Part shown: piece after piece, positions 1 through 9,862 of the stretch
Layout of the letters: every line of letters begins with the position of its first letter
How positions within the stretch are numbered: the first letter of the stretch is position 1
From: Oscillospiraceae bacterium
GTDB taxonomy: Bacteria > Bacillota > Clostridia > Oscillospirales > Acutalibacteraceae
Assembly: GCA_015066205.1 (NCBI GenBank)
Contig: SVOV01000003.1
Coordinates: 48,461 to 112,460, forward strand
DNA: 64,000 nt
Direction: 5' to 3'
Translations under genes and position numbers: made by a program
The notes under the pieces: model-generated
The model's input: the letters and a program-made list of their open reading frames with translations, nothing else
Told to the model about the DNA's origin: nothing
The model's database searches: none

Positions 1-479
1 ATGTAAAACCCGGTAAGGGTGCTGCTTTTGTTCGTACAAAGATCAGAAATGTTATTCAGGGCAGCGTTGTTGAAAAGACCTTCTCCCCCACAGATAAGTT
101 CCCCACAGCTTTCGTTGAGAGAAAAGAATGTGAATATTCCTACAACGACGGAGATCTTTACTACTTTATGGATCCTGAAACATATGATATGATTCCCGTA
201 GGTGCAACAGAGCTTGACGATAACTTCAAATTCGTTAAAGAAAATATGGTTTGCCGTGTTCTTTCCTACAAGGGCAAGGTATTCGGCGTTGAACCCCCCA
301 ACTTTGTTAACCTTCAGGTTACAGAAACAGAGCCCGGCTTCAAGGGTGATACAGCAACAAATACTCTTAAGCCCGCAACTGTTGAAACAGGTGCAATGGT
401 TAAGGTTCCCCTCTTCATCGAAGAAGGCGAAATGATTCAGATTGATACACGCACAGGTGAATACCTCGGCCGTGCATAA
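1..479 (+). CDS. efp: Elongation factor P, C-terminal part (5' end outside window)
   Basis: Frame 3 is open from the window edge: [33 protein letters not shown]...[13 protein letters not shown]...[42 protein letters not shown], characteristic of EF-P. Confidence 0.97.
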   Translation, partial: VKPGKGAAFVRTKIRNVIQGSVVEKTFSPTDKFPTAFVERKECEYSYNDGDLYYFMDPETYDMIPVGATELDDNFKFVKENMVCRVLSYKGKVFGVEPPNFVNLQVTETEPGFKGDTATNTLKPATVETGAMVKVPLFIEEGEMIQIDTRTGEYLGRA

Positions 480-550
480 ACAATGAATTTTTGCGGCTGC
501 AGATTCTGCGGCCGCTTTTATTAAATACTATAATAAAGGAGTGTTCTGTT

Positions 551-991
551 ATGACAATTACAGAAAAGGTAGCATATCTCAAGGGTCTTATGGACGGACT
601 TGAAATTGATAAGTCAACAAAAGAAGGAAAGGTTCTCGCTGCTATGGCTGATGTTCTTGAAGACATCGCTCTTACAGTGGCTGACAACTGCGATCAGATA
701 GACGCTATTGACGAAGACCTTGAAAATCTTGAAGAATTCGTATATGAAGGCGACATCTTCGACGACGAAGACGATTATGACGATTTCGATGATTACTGTG
801 ACGGTGACTGCGAAGGCTGTGACGGCTGTGACGATTTCGATTATGACGAATATGAATATGAGATCGAATGCTCAAACTGCCACGAAACAATCTTCATCGA
901 CGAATCCGCTTTTGAAGAAGGAAAAACCTTCGAATGTCCCAACTGCGGAACTCTTCTCGAAGCTTACACAGAGCTCGACGACGAAGAATAA
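551..991 (+). CDS. CD1247 N-terminal-domain-like protein: helical N-terminus, Asp/Glu/Cys-rich linker, C-terminal zinc ribbon
   Basis: ATG at 551 after AAAGGAG; MTITEKVAYLKGLMDGLEID... then very acidic linker and CSNCHETIFIDESAFEEGKTFECPNCG zinc ribbon. Confidence 0.8.
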   Translation: MTITEKVAYLKGLMDGLEIDKSTKEGKVLAAMADVLEDIALTVADNCDQIDAIDEDLENLEEFVYEGDIFDDEDDYDDFDDYCDGDCEGCDGCDDFDYDEYEYEIECSNCHETIFIDESAFEEGKTFECPNCGTLLEAYTELDDEE

Positions 992-1009
992 TCATTAAAC
1001 ACACAAAAA

Positions 1010-1036
1010 ATCCCGACATTTGTCGGGATTTTTTTT
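1010..1036 (+). terminator. Rho-independent terminator
   Basis: tcccgac-attt-gtcggga followed by T run. Confidence 0.85.
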
Positions 1037-1039
1037 ATA

Positions 1040-1107
1040 TATAGGAAATTGCTCGCATTGTGAGAAATTTCCCTTATATCAAAAAACACCTTTTCGCCCC
1101 CAAGACC
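1040..1107. repeat. Dispersed ~60-bp intergenic repeat, copy 1
   Basis: aaattgctcgcattgtgag...cttatatcaaaaaacaccttttcgcccc; inverted copy near 22574-22637. Confidence 0.75.
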
Positions 1108-1138
1108 CGGGGCCGGGGGGTTGAAGCATAATGCTTTT

Positions 1139-2260
1139 TTATTTTTCTTCTGCTGTTCTTTCCGCAAGCTCCACAAGATCGATTTCCGCAGCAATATTTG
1201 CAGGATAAGGCTCATTTTTCAAACAACGGGCGAATCGCTCCCGAAATTCAGACGCTTTTTTTATATCCTTATAGTATAAAAGCGCAAGTGCAAATTCAAG
1301 ACGAATCACCGTAATGAAATCTCTGTTCTGCGACATAAACATACGGATATCATCATTCAGCAAAGCTTCTGCTTCAGAAGAATTGACGGTTTTATTAATC
1401 AGCGTTATATAAATCTTTTCAAGAACCGCGGATTTTTTCTTAAAATCTGAAATCGCACATTTGTCACTTATCATAAAATCGATAAGCCTGTCTGCTTCTT
1501 CAAAGCTTCCCTCATCAAGAAGACGGTTCATTCTGAGCCAGGCAATTTCAGCAGCAACAGGATTACTCATATATCCTTCCGCAGGAAGAGAAAACAGTTC
1601 ATCCGGCTGCTCGCGGAGTCTGGTTCCTTTCAGCAGTCCGGCATAAGCCATACTTGATTGCCAATAGGCCCGGCGAAGCTCAATACTGTTTTTAAGAGTG
1701 CTGATTCTTTTAAGCACGCCGATGCTTTTTTTGTCAACAGGAAGCAGGTACAGCACGACGTGACTGAAAAACCATATAAAAACACAAAACCAATATAATG
1801 CCGGCAAAGGTATGTCTGATAAAAAGTAAAACAGAACAAAAAAGAAAGTAATTAATGACACTATACTGAAAGCAATAACTGCACCCGCATTATACAGCGC
1901 AAAAGGAAATTTTCCGTCAGAAAACTCAGGCGGACTCATATTGACAAAAATTCCGTGTCTGCCTTTATATTTGCGGATTGAAAATTTTCCGTTTTTACAC
2001 CTAAAAACGAAGCCGTGCACTTCAACCGAAATAAGCTCATATCCGCTTATTTTCCCGCAGATAAAATAACCTGCGAAATGCGCAAAATATGTGCCGAGCA
2101 TAGACAAAAAAAGAATTGCGGCGCAAATCAATAATTGATACTCCATATCTGAAAACAGATAATAATCGTATACACCGTACTCTTTATAAAAACATATATG
2201 AGCAAAAACTACTATTGATGCCGCCATCAGCATTGTGGCAGTTATCCGGCGTGTTTGCAT
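1139..2260 (-). CDS. Multi-TM protein resembling M50-like metalloprotease-fold proteins but without HExxH
   Basis: Hydrophobic N-half with YFAHFAGYFICGKISGYELISVEVHGFVF...MSPPEFSDGKFPFALYNAGAV; position of HExxH occupied by FAHFAG. Confidence 0.55.
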   Translation of the reverse strand: MQTRRITATMLMAASIVVFAHICFYKEYGVYDYYLFSDMEYQLLICAAILFLSMLGTYFAHFAGYFICGKISGYELISVEVHGFVFRCKNGKFSIRKYKGRHGIFVNMSPPEFSDGKFPFALYNAGAVIAFSIVSLITFFFVLFYFLSDIPLPALYWFCVFIWFFSHVVLYLLPVDKKSIGVLKRISTLKNSIELRRAYWQSSMAYAGLLKGTRLREQPDELFSLPAEGYMSNPVAAEIAWLRMNRLLDEGSFEEADRLIDFMISDKCAISDFKKKSAVLEKIYITLINKTVNSSEAEALLNDDIRMFMSQNRDFITVIRLEFALALLYYKDIKKASEFRERFARCLKNEPYPANIAAEIDLVELAERTAEEK

Positions 2261-2313
2261 ACAAACAAACCTCCTTCTTCTGTTTTTATGTTATCACACC
2301 CCTCATTAAGCAG

Positions 2314-2847
2314 TCAACTGTTTATTACTGTTGCTTTTTGTCTGTTTTTCTTAATACTTGCAGCAACAATGCCCCCTATGGGAGCCATAGCGGCAATTAT
2401 CATATATAAAATATAGAAAAAATCTAAAGATCTGTTATTTACATCAAGCACCGCAAAAGCAATATCAGCACCATAAACAACAGCACCCATAAACGGCACG
2501 GACAATATACCGCTTGCAGCAGCAAGGGTATCAAAGCTCTCAATGCCGGTAGAATTCTCAAGACTGCTTAAAATCACCGAAAAAATCAAAGCCAGAATCG
2601 GAATCAGAAGCACCGCCGTATACGAACTGAAAAAAACCTTTTTCCCGTTTTTTGCCGTCTTAATACCTGTAAACACACAAGAAAGCCACATAACAGCAGG
2701 GAAAAATATGGAAAGAGCAGAAACATATCCGAATTCAATGCCGTCTCCAAAGGTAGGTAAAAATCCCGACATCAGAATTCCTGTTCCCCACAGCAGAATG
2801 CCAAAGAACGAGCCTGAAAAAAACTGACCGGTTTTAGTAGCACCCAT
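2314..2847 (-). CDS. Hypothetical membrane protein (about 177 aa)
   Basis: ATG at 2847 preceded by GGGAGGTG; several TM stretches; same strand as HAAS/PadR genes. Confidence 0.65.
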   Translation of the reverse strand: MGATKTGQFFSGSFFGILLWGTGILMSGFLPTFGDGIEFGYVSALSIFFPAVMWLSCVFTGIKTAKNGKKVFFSSYTAVLLIPILALIFSVILSSLENSTGIESFDTLAAASGILSVPFMGAVVYGADIAFAVLDVNNRSLDFFYILYMIIAAMAPIGGIVAASIKKNRQKATVINS

Positions 2848-2860
2848 AAAAAACACCTCC

Positions 2861-4333
2861 CTATTTTTCAGGGTTAAGTCCCAGCTCCTTATAATCATAA
2901 GTCATATCCTTACCAAAGCCTGTAATCTCGGAAAACATCAGCTTTCCGTCAGTAAAGCAAAGGCTCGTATAAATATCAGCATTTATTGAATAATCACTCC
3001 TGCTTTCATATGACGAAGCAAAATTCAACACTTCCGTATCACTTTCAAAATCAAAATAAGCTGTCTCAAGGAAAGCTACACGCGACGGGAATTTCTTCAG
3101 AACATCCGCTCTTACATCTCCGTTTTTAAGAGAGATATAGTTTTCATAGCATTCAGCCGTATCCTCATTTCTCCAGATACCGAGAGCCAGAGTTCTGTTA
3201 TTATACAGATAAACCTGTTTGAAGCTCAGCTTGTTATCCGAAAAAGCAACAATAATAACTGTATCATTATACAGGTCTCTGAAGGCATAAGAAGTATCTT
3301 CAAGCACATAGACCTTTGAAGCTTCCTTTGAATATCCCGGTTCAAGTTCGGGAAGATAATATGCACCGTCAGGCTTCGGGTACTCCTTAAAGCCGTATTT
3401 TCTCAAAACTACCCATGTGTCGGTTACACTCATCCCGCCTTCAAGCTCTTCATATGCATCTCTTCCTTTTTTACCGTCGATTATTCTTGTAATACTTCCG
3501 ATCATCATATTGTTATTCATAAATGAGTATTCCCGTGAGGTAAAATAAAAAAGAACGGAAGAAGAAATAACGAGGGAAAATATCAGTACAAAATACATTA
3601 TCAAAGGCTTTTTTCTTCTTATTTTTTTCGAATTCTTTTTTCTTTTGGATTCCGTAAAAACCCTTACAGTCACAACAAGCCCCCAAATAAACAGTGACAG
3701 CATTATTATAACGGTCAGATAAAATCCGCCTATATCAACAGCAGATTCGGCGTCGGAAATTATACGCTCCGAGTAAGGTGCATTCTCGGGAATTTTCAGA
3801 AGCGCACAGACCATCACAATTATACCTATGGATACGCTCTGAAAGATTCCGCTGGTAAAAATCAAGGTTATAAGATTCAGAGCCATATAAACAGTTACCG
3901 ACAAAAGAAGATATGCATTTTTCCGTCTGTATCCGTATATATACATAAGAATTATACTGCCCGTAAATGCAGCACTTATAAAATAATGGTAAACCGTGGG
4001 GTAATCTGATGTATTATCCGCAGAAAAAAGAATGAATCCTGTAAAAAATGCAAAAACGCATACAGCCGATAACAATAAAAAAGCGATTATGCCGGGAAGC
4101 CTTTCAAATCTGTATATTTTTCCGAAAGACTGTCTGATAGCATAAGGCTCACCCATGCTTTTTACAGCTTCAGAGATACTCTCTTCCTCACTCATTCCAG
4201 AAGCAACAAAAAAGTCTGTTTTTTCATATATGTGCGAAAGCAATTCCTTTTTTAAGTCCTCCCGTCTGTAACGCGGAAGTCCTTTCGGGAAACATTTTTT
4301 AATAAAGCTATCAATCTCTTCATGTAGCTGCAT
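2861..4333 (-). CDS. HAAS/permease-prefix-type membrane protein
   Basis: N-terminus MQLHEEIDSFIKKCFPKGLPRYRREDLKKELLSHIYEKTDFFVASGMSEEESISEAVKSMGEP is HAAS-like; overlaps the PadR gene; multiple TM. Confidence 0.7.
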   Translation of the reverse strand: MQLHEEIDSFIKKCFPKGLPRYRREDLKKELLSHIYEKTDFFVASGMSEEESISEAVKSMGEPYAIRQSFGKIYRFERLPGIIAFLLLSAVCVFAFFTGFILFSADNTSDYPTVYHYFISAAFTGSIILMYIYGYRRKNAYLLLSVTVYMALNLITLIFTSGIFQSVSIGIIVMVCALLKIPENAPYSERIISDAESAVDIGGFYLTVIIMLSLFIWGLVVTVRVFTESKRKKNSKKIRRKKPLIMYFVLIFSLVISSSVLFYFTSREYSFMNNNMMIGSITRIIDGKKGRDAYEELEGGMSVTDTWVVLRKYGFKEYPKPDGAYYLPELEPGYSKEASKVYVLEDTSYAFRDLYNDTVIIVAFSDNKLSFKQVYLYNNRTLALGIWRNEDTAECYENYISLKNGDVRADVLKKFPSRVAFLETAYFDFESDTEVLNFASSYESRSDYSINADIYTSLCFTDGKLMFSEITGFGKDMTYDYKELGLNPEK

Positions 4334-4667
4334 TCAAAGCACCCCCCATGAGAACTGCATTAACAGCCCCAACATATTCCTCCCATTCTTTTTTTGATTC
4401 ACTCAAAAGCTTAATCCCTTTATCTGTGATATGATAATATTTTCTCATACGGGAAGCTTCAATAGCATTCCAATAAGAGGTTACCATACCGTCCTTTTCA
4501 AGAGCATGAAGTATGGGATACAGTGTCCCTTCGTTAAATTTGAATACACCTGAAGACAGCCCTTCCAGATAGCTCATCATCTGATACCCGTATAGGTCCT
4601 GTTTTTCAAGCACCGACAAAACCATAAGTGAAACACTGCCCTTACTGACATCTTTCTTTAATTTCAT
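4320..4667 (-). CDS. PadR family transcriptional regulator
   Basis: KGSVSLMVLSVLEKQDLYGYQMMSYLEGLSSGVFKFNEGTLYPILHALEKDGMVTSYW. Confidence 0.92.
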   Translation of the reverse strand: MKLKKDVSKGSVSLMVLSVLEKQDLYGYQMMSYLEGLSSGVFKFNEGTLYPILHALEKDGMVTSYWNAIEASRMRKYYHITDKGIKLLSESKKEWEEYVGAVNAVLMGGALNAAT

Positions 4668-4743
4668 AATAAATCATCCCTTCAAAATAATTTTATATAA
4701 CAAGCAATATGCCTGTAATAAACAAAAACAAAACACCGCGTCC

Positions 4744-5040
4744 ACAAACCCTCGATTACCGAGGTATCTTTATCAAAAAGCTACCATCTCAAGTCAATCA
4801 TCTGATAATATCATCAGCATAACAGATACAGATACAAACCCTCGATTATCGAGGTATCTTTGTCAAAAAGCTGCCATCTCAAATCAATCATCTGATAATA
4901 TCATCAGCATAACAGATACAGATACAAACCCTCGATTATCGAGGTATCTTTGTCAAAAAGCTGCCATCTCAAATCAATCATCTGATAATATCGTCAGTAT
5001 AACAGATGCAGATACAAGACCTCGATTACCGAGGTATCTA
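4744..5040. repeat. Direct tandem repeat, 90-bp period, about 3.3 copies
   Basis: Units start at 4744, 4834, 4924 and 5014 (acaaaccctcgatta[c/t]cgaggtatctt...cagatacagat); each carries CCTCGA-TTA-TCGAGG-type dyad and ctgat-aatatc-atcag dyad. Confidence 0.95.
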
Positions 5041-5188
5041 AAAAATACAGCAACGGAAAAACTTACTTTTAAATATAATTTGCATAACTGAAACGATTAC
5101 AAATCCTCGGTTAGCAATGTTTTATTGCTACGGTGCAAAAAGAAAATTGCGATATGCAATTATTTCATTTATGCGTTATTGTCCGGGC

Positions 5189-5391
5189 TTTGTTATCGCA
5201 GGGATTTGTTATCGACGGGGCTTTGTTATCGACGGGTCTTTGTTATCGGTGGGGCCTTGCTATCACTGGGGCTTTGTTATCGGCGGGGCTTTGCTATCAC
5301 CAGGTCTTTGCTATCACCGGGGCTTTGTTATCGGCGGGGCTTTGCTATCACCAGGTCTTTGCTATCACCGGGGCTTTGTTATCACCGGGGC
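5189..5391. repeat. Minisatellite, 17-bp period (12 units) with a 51-bp higher-order repeat
   Basis: TTTG(T/C)TATC starts at 5189, 5205, 5222, 5239, 5256, 5273, 5290, 5307, 5324, 5341, 5358, 5375; 5273-5323 and 5324-5374 are identical. Confidence 0.95.
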
Positions 5392-6184
5392 TGCTAAAAC
5401 TCTTTACTTTTTGATATACCTTGTATCTCTATGTATATATTAACTCAAGAAACTGCACTGTTTCAAGATGCAAAGTTAACAAAAAGAATCGGCTGTTTTG
5501 TCGCTTTTTCACAAGCAATAATATGTGTTTTCTTTCCTACGCAAAACTGTATATAGTTTTTTTACCGGTCCATTAATTCTTTCCGACCATATTGTATAGT
5601 CTATTATCAACACCGATTCAACGGTAAACGGAAGTATTAGTTATGTCTATTAAAGCAAAAAAGAGCTATGGCAACATAGCCGCCAACGGACAGGAGTAAT
5701 CATAGGGAACAGACATTACATATCGGTCAGACGGCAGATTCGATTATAATATTACATCACTTGCTGCAAGCTTTTCCCTTTGCTCTTTTTGCAAATTCAA
5801 GGAAGCCTGCCTTCGCTTTATGAGATTTTGAAAAAACGGATATAATCTGAACGGGAGCTGACTATATAAAATCTGTGCGTTACCGTTTCCGGCACACCTG
5901 TGTGATGTAAAAAGGTAAAGAAAACATAATAAGAAAAGTGAATGGGGCATTTCGGTATTAGTTACAAAAGTTCCCCACTTAAAACAAAAAACAACTTAAA
6001 GCATAAGAGTCATACTCTAAAGGACAGTAAAAGCGCTGTGCAGAAGATTTCTACACAGCTCGTAATTTTGTCTTATACCGTAACAAGCAGGACATTTTGG
6101 TGCCCAAATGTCACTTGTAAGAGAAAGCTGAAACCGTTCGATAAATCAGAATCTATAAAACTGAAATTGTCATAAAAATGCATA

Positions 6185-7291
6185 TTATCGATTATGGAAA
6201 TACTGTTCAATTTCCGCCATTCTGCTTTCTTGCTTTACACCGAAGGGGCAGCGGCTTTCACAATGCCCGCACTTGAGGCAGGCATCAGCTTTTACTGATA
6301 ACTTTGTATAATGGTTTGCGGCAATACTGTCACCTGCAAGAGCAAGATCATAATACTTATTTACAAGACCGATGTCTATTCCTGCAGGGCAAGGCTGACA
6401 ATGGTTGCAATAAACGCAAGTGCCTGAAATAGTATCCACTGTAAATGTGCCGATAGCAGAATAATCCTTTTCTTCATCGCGTGCCGTAAGAAATTTAAGT
6501 AATGTATCAAGATGTTCCATCGTCTGCACACCGGGAACAACAGTCAGAACCCCCGGACTGTCAATGGCATACTGCAGACATTGTGTATGAGTAAGTGCCA
6601 CACCGAAGGGGGACTGTTCATCAGACAGAAGCTGCCCTGCGAAAAACGGCTTCATAACGCTGATGCCGATTCCTTCACATTCACAGCGTTTGAACAAATC
6701 GAAGCGTTCCTTTACACTTCCGATACCGTAATCATCACCCTTCTCAAGGTCATAAGCAGGGTTTATTGAAAACATCATCATATCAACAAGTCCCGTATCA
6801 ATGATTCTGTTTGAAACACTCGGCGTATGTGAAGAAAATCCGATATGTCGGACAACACCTTGCTCTTTTAATTCTTTCAGGTAATCGCGAACACCAATTT
6901 CACACAGTGTGTTAAAATCTTCATCTTCATCAACACAGTGTAAAAAACCAAAATCAACATAATCAGTACCGAGAGCCTCAAGCTCCCACAAAAAAGTCTT
7001 TTTTATTGTTTCAAAATCACGGCACCAACCGTATTCTCCGTTTTCATCATATACCGCACCGAAATGTACCTGTAAAAACACTTTGTCACGACAATTACGA
7101 ATGGCTCTGCCGATAGGAGCATATGATGCACCTGCCGTGCAAAGATCGAAAAAATTAATTCCGTTGTCTATGGCTTTGCGGATGATTGCTTCAATCTCAT
7201 CAGGCGGTGTCTTTCCTATACCGCCCATACCAAGACCAAGTACGCTGTATTTTTCGTTTTCATTTCCGTGAGGAAGCTGTCTGTATTCCAT
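6185..7291 (-). CDS. Aldo/keto reductase with C-terminal 4Fe-4S domain
   Basis: LGLGMGGIGKTPPDEIEAIIRKAIDNGINFFDLCTAGASY...; CVYCNHCQPCPAGIDI and CLKCGHCESRCPFGV Cys motifs. Confidence 0.93.
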   Translation of the reverse strand: MEYRQLPHGNENEKYSVLGLGMGGIGKTPPDEIEAIIRKAIDNGINFFDLCTAGASYAPIGRAIRNCRDKVFLQVHFGAVYDENGEYGWCRDFETIKKTFLWELEALGTDYVDFGFLHCVDEDEDFNTLCEIGVRDYLKELKEQGVVRHIGFSSHTPSVSNRIIDTGLVDMMMFSINPAYDLEKGDDYGIGSVKERFDLFKRCECEGIGISVMKPFFAGQLLSDEQSPFGVALTHTQCLQYAIDSPGVLTVVPGVQTMEHLDTLLKFLTARDEEKDYSAIGTFTVDTISGTCVYCNHCQPCPAGIDIGLVNKYYDLALAGDSIAANHYTKLSVKADACLKCGHCESRCPFGVKQESRMAEIEQYFHNR

Positions 7292-7555
7292 ATTGCACCT
7301 CTGCAATTTCTTATTTATCGGTTAGTTGTATTATATTACAACTTGACTAACAAAGAAACAAAATATTAAAATCACCCACAGTTTAAAAACTACGGATATT
7401 TTCGTATCTTGTTATACTGTTCTTAAGTGTACATCTCGTATTAAAACAGAGCTTTTTGTTTTATTATCCCCCTCAAGCCCTCGGAGCACCCTTTTTCCTT
7501 GTCAGGTGCACAGAAATAAGAATAAAAACTCATTTTGTCAAATCTGCGTATTTTT

Positions 7556-8689
7556 TTACAGCCAAAAACTTTTCCGTAATTCTTTCTGTTTTTCCACTGC
7601 AATAAAGGGGACTGTCATTTCCTCTTCGGTGAGTCCCGCGTGAATTCCCTTGAAAATACGCTCTTCTCTTTTTAAGAACAAGGACTTATTACCCGTTGCG
7701 ACAGCAAAAAAGCTTCCTATAAATTCATCGGTCTTTTTATTCATAACACCTTTTCCGAAAAGGCCCTCGGAGAATGCCTCTTCTTTTGTAAACAGACGGA
7801 AGCTGTCACCTGCAATACGGGTAAATTCTTTTCTGAATTCATTTTCCTTCCCGTCCTTTACAAAAAGGCTGAGAGCTCTCGGCTCGACCGACGGAGTTCT
7901 TTCAAGCATTGAAGAAAGCTCGGGATAATCCTCGAGATACAGATTCTCACCGTCTGTTTGTCCGTGGTCGGCTGTTATTATCACAAGTGTGTTTTTAAGC
8001 TTTTTGCAAAGCCTTTCGACTTCCCTGCTAATTTCAAGGATCTGTTCGTGCACCTGCTCACTTTTCACTCCGAAATCGTGCATAGCCGTATCAGGCTGAT
8101 GCCAGTAGGTATAAATATACTTTTCCTTACGCTTTTCGGAAAGGCGTTTTACAGTCCTACATATATGCTTTACGCTTTTTGAATGAAACTGTGAAAAAGG
8201 GGAAACACAGTAGGCACTCCCCTTGCCGTTAATTTCTTCAATTCTCGTAAATATGCTTTTCACGGGAATAAAACGATCTGCGACATTGTAGTCTGCGGCT
8301 TTTTCCCTGCTTACCTGCTCGGTGTTTCTGAAAACAGCAACGGTCTTATCAATTTCCTTGAAATACAGATCCCAGCCAAGCCACGCAGATTCAAGGGGAG
8401 AAAGTCCGCTTGTGATACTTGTTGTAGCGGCAACTGTGGTCGAGGGGAAAACGGAAGAAACGGGGCAAATGAGATTTTTTCTCAGGAAATCATTTTCCCC
8501 GAGATGCTCTTCAAGAGCTGAAACGCCAAGTCCGTCAAAGAGCATAACCACTACATTTTTATAATTTTTTTCAAGAAGCTTATCAAATTCGGGAAGCGTT
8601 TCGTGAGGGCAGTCGGACACTCCGAAATGCTTTAACACAGATGACGCCACTGACAGAATACTTCTTTCATATTCGGGATATTTTATCAT
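7556..8689 (-). CDS. Alkaline phosphatase superfamily / type I phosphodiesterase-nucleotide pyrophosphatase-like protein
   Basis: VVVMLFDGLGVSALE...FPSTTVAATTSITSGLSPLESAWLGWDLYFKE...YWHQPDTAMHDFG...LVIITADHGQTDGE. Confidence 0.88.
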   Translation of the reverse strand: MIKYPEYERSILSVASSVLKHFGVSDCPHETLPEFDKLLEKNYKNVVVMLFDGLGVSALEEHLGENDFLRKNLICPVSSVFPSTTVAATTSITSGLSPLESAWLGWDLYFKEIDKTVAVFRNTEQVSREKAADYNVADRFIPVKSIFTRIEEINGKGSAYCVSPFSQFHSKSVKHICRTVKRLSEKRKEKYIYTYWHQPDTAMHDFGVKSEQVHEQILEISREVERLCKKLKNTLVIITADHGQTDGENLYLEDYPELSSMLERTPSVEPRALSLFVKDGKENEFRKEFTRIAGDSFRLFTKEEAFSEGLFGKGVMNKKTDEFIGSFFAVATGNKSLFLKREERIFKGIHAGLTEEEMTVPFIAVEKQKELRKSFWL

Positions 8690-8694
8690 TACAT

Positions 8695-9516
8695 TTACTC
8701 CTTTCTAAATATATCAAGCATATGTATTGAAAGACCTGTTACATCTTCTCTTTCACAAAGTGATTCAATAAATTTCATATATTCCGAGAATTCTCTGTCA
8801 CTCAGCTTATCAAGCCTGTCATCATAGAGATATGACAGCATATCAACACCCACGAAATGTAGCCTCGTAACATTGAACTGCTTCATAAACCCGTCAATCT
8901 CAGGCTTGCGGTATAATTCAAAAACAAGCTCGGGCTTCGACAGCCCCTTATAGCTTTCATCAATAAGCCCCTTATCAACAAATTCCAGTATTCTTCCCGT
9001 ATAAAACAGCTTATAAACAGATGTATCGCTGTTACAGTATGAAACGAATATAACGGCTCCCTTTTTTGCGATTCTTATAGCTTCACTCATTGCCTTTATC
9101 TTATCTTCATCAGAAAACAGATGATACATCGGACCGAGAAGCAAAACTACATCAAAGCTTTCATCCGAAAATGCCGACATATCACAGGCGTTTCCCTGAT
9201 TTATACTGATTTTGTAATCAGGCTTCACCTTTTTCTTCATAATTTCAATATTATGAGGCACAAGCTCAACAGCCGTTACATCATACCCCTTTTCACAAAG
9301 GGAAATGCTGTATCTTCCCGTAGCAGCTCCTATCTCTATTATCTTTGAATCCTCATTAAGATATTTTTCAATATATTTCATAGTGATAAGATATTCGGGA
9401 CTGCGGCTTCTTTTAAGAAGTCTTCCGTCCTCATCATATCTGTTATAAAAACCTACTATGGGATTTTCTGCGGCATCAGCCTTTGGTTTTCTTCTGAAAA
9501 GATCAGATAATTTCAT
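8695..9516 (-). CDS. Class I SAM-dependent methyltransferase
   Basis: IIEIGAATGRYSISLCEKGYDVTAVELVPHNIEIMKKK...FDVVLLLGPMYHL. Confidence 0.88.
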   Translation of the reverse strand: MKLSDLFRRKPKADAAENPIVGFYNRYDEDGRLLKRSRSPEYLITMKYIEKYLNEDSKIIEIGAATGRYSISLCEKGYDVTAVELVPHNIEIMKKKVKPDYKISINQGNACDMSAFSDESFDVVLLLGPMYHLFSDEDKIKAMSEAIRIAKKGAVIFVSYCNSDTSVYKLFYTGRILEFVDKGLIDESYKGLSKPELVFELYRKPEIDGFMKQFNVTRLHFVGVDMLSYLYDDRLDKLSDREFSEYMKFIESLCEREDVTGLSIHMLDIFRKE

Positions 9517-9540
9517 AAAAATCTCTCCTTTAAAAATAAA

Positions 9541-9584
9541 TTCGGTGCAGACCTTATAAAAAAAGCCTGCACCGATATTTTCTT
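9541..9584. terminator. Hairpin / likely terminator
   Basis: tcggtgcag...ctgcaccga, 9-bp perfect arms. Confidence 0.55.
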
Positions 9585-9598
9585 TCCTAAAAAATATA

Positions 9599-9706
9599 CT
9601 ATTTCAAAAAAGAGAATAACAGCACAGACCTGCAAGCGGGCTGATAATCAGCCTGTGCAAGCCACATCATATCATTATTATGCATATTAAAACGATACGA
9701 AGCCAT
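9599..9706 (-). CDS. Putative 35-aa small protein MASYRFNMHNNDMMWLAQADYQPACRSVLLFSFLK
   Basis: ATG at 9706 preceded by AGAGAGGTAATACT, good SD spacing; hairpin after stop. Confidence 0.45.
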   Translation of the reverse strand: MASYRFNMHNNDMMWLAQADYQPACRSVLLFSFLK

Positions 9707-9862
9707 AGTATTACCTCTCTTTATTTTCGTAAATATAGCATATCGGTTTTTCTTTGTCAAGACATAAAAATCTTGATCTGTATAAAAAAATGCATAACAG
9801 AATCCCATCAATGGTACTGCATAGGTAATATAATAATAAAAAAACACTCTCGGGAGGATATT

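Noticed and set aside
4744-5040. CRISPR array
   Set aside because: The whole 90-bp unit repeats with no unique spacers, and no cas genes are nearby.
5189-5391. G-quadruplex array
   Set aside because: GGGG runs are irregular and separated by loops of 13 nt or more; the tandem-repeat explanation is enough.
5117-5443. Three overlapping 90-108 aa ORFs in all + frames
   Set aside because: Generated by the 17-bp non-triplet minisatellite; the same peptide pattern appears in every frame, no convincing SD or family.
5942-6175. 77-aa + strand ORF in the intergenic region
   Set aside because: Low-complexity composition, no clear SD, no domain; includes a small hairpin (gctgtgcagaagatttctacacagc) better seen as non-coding.
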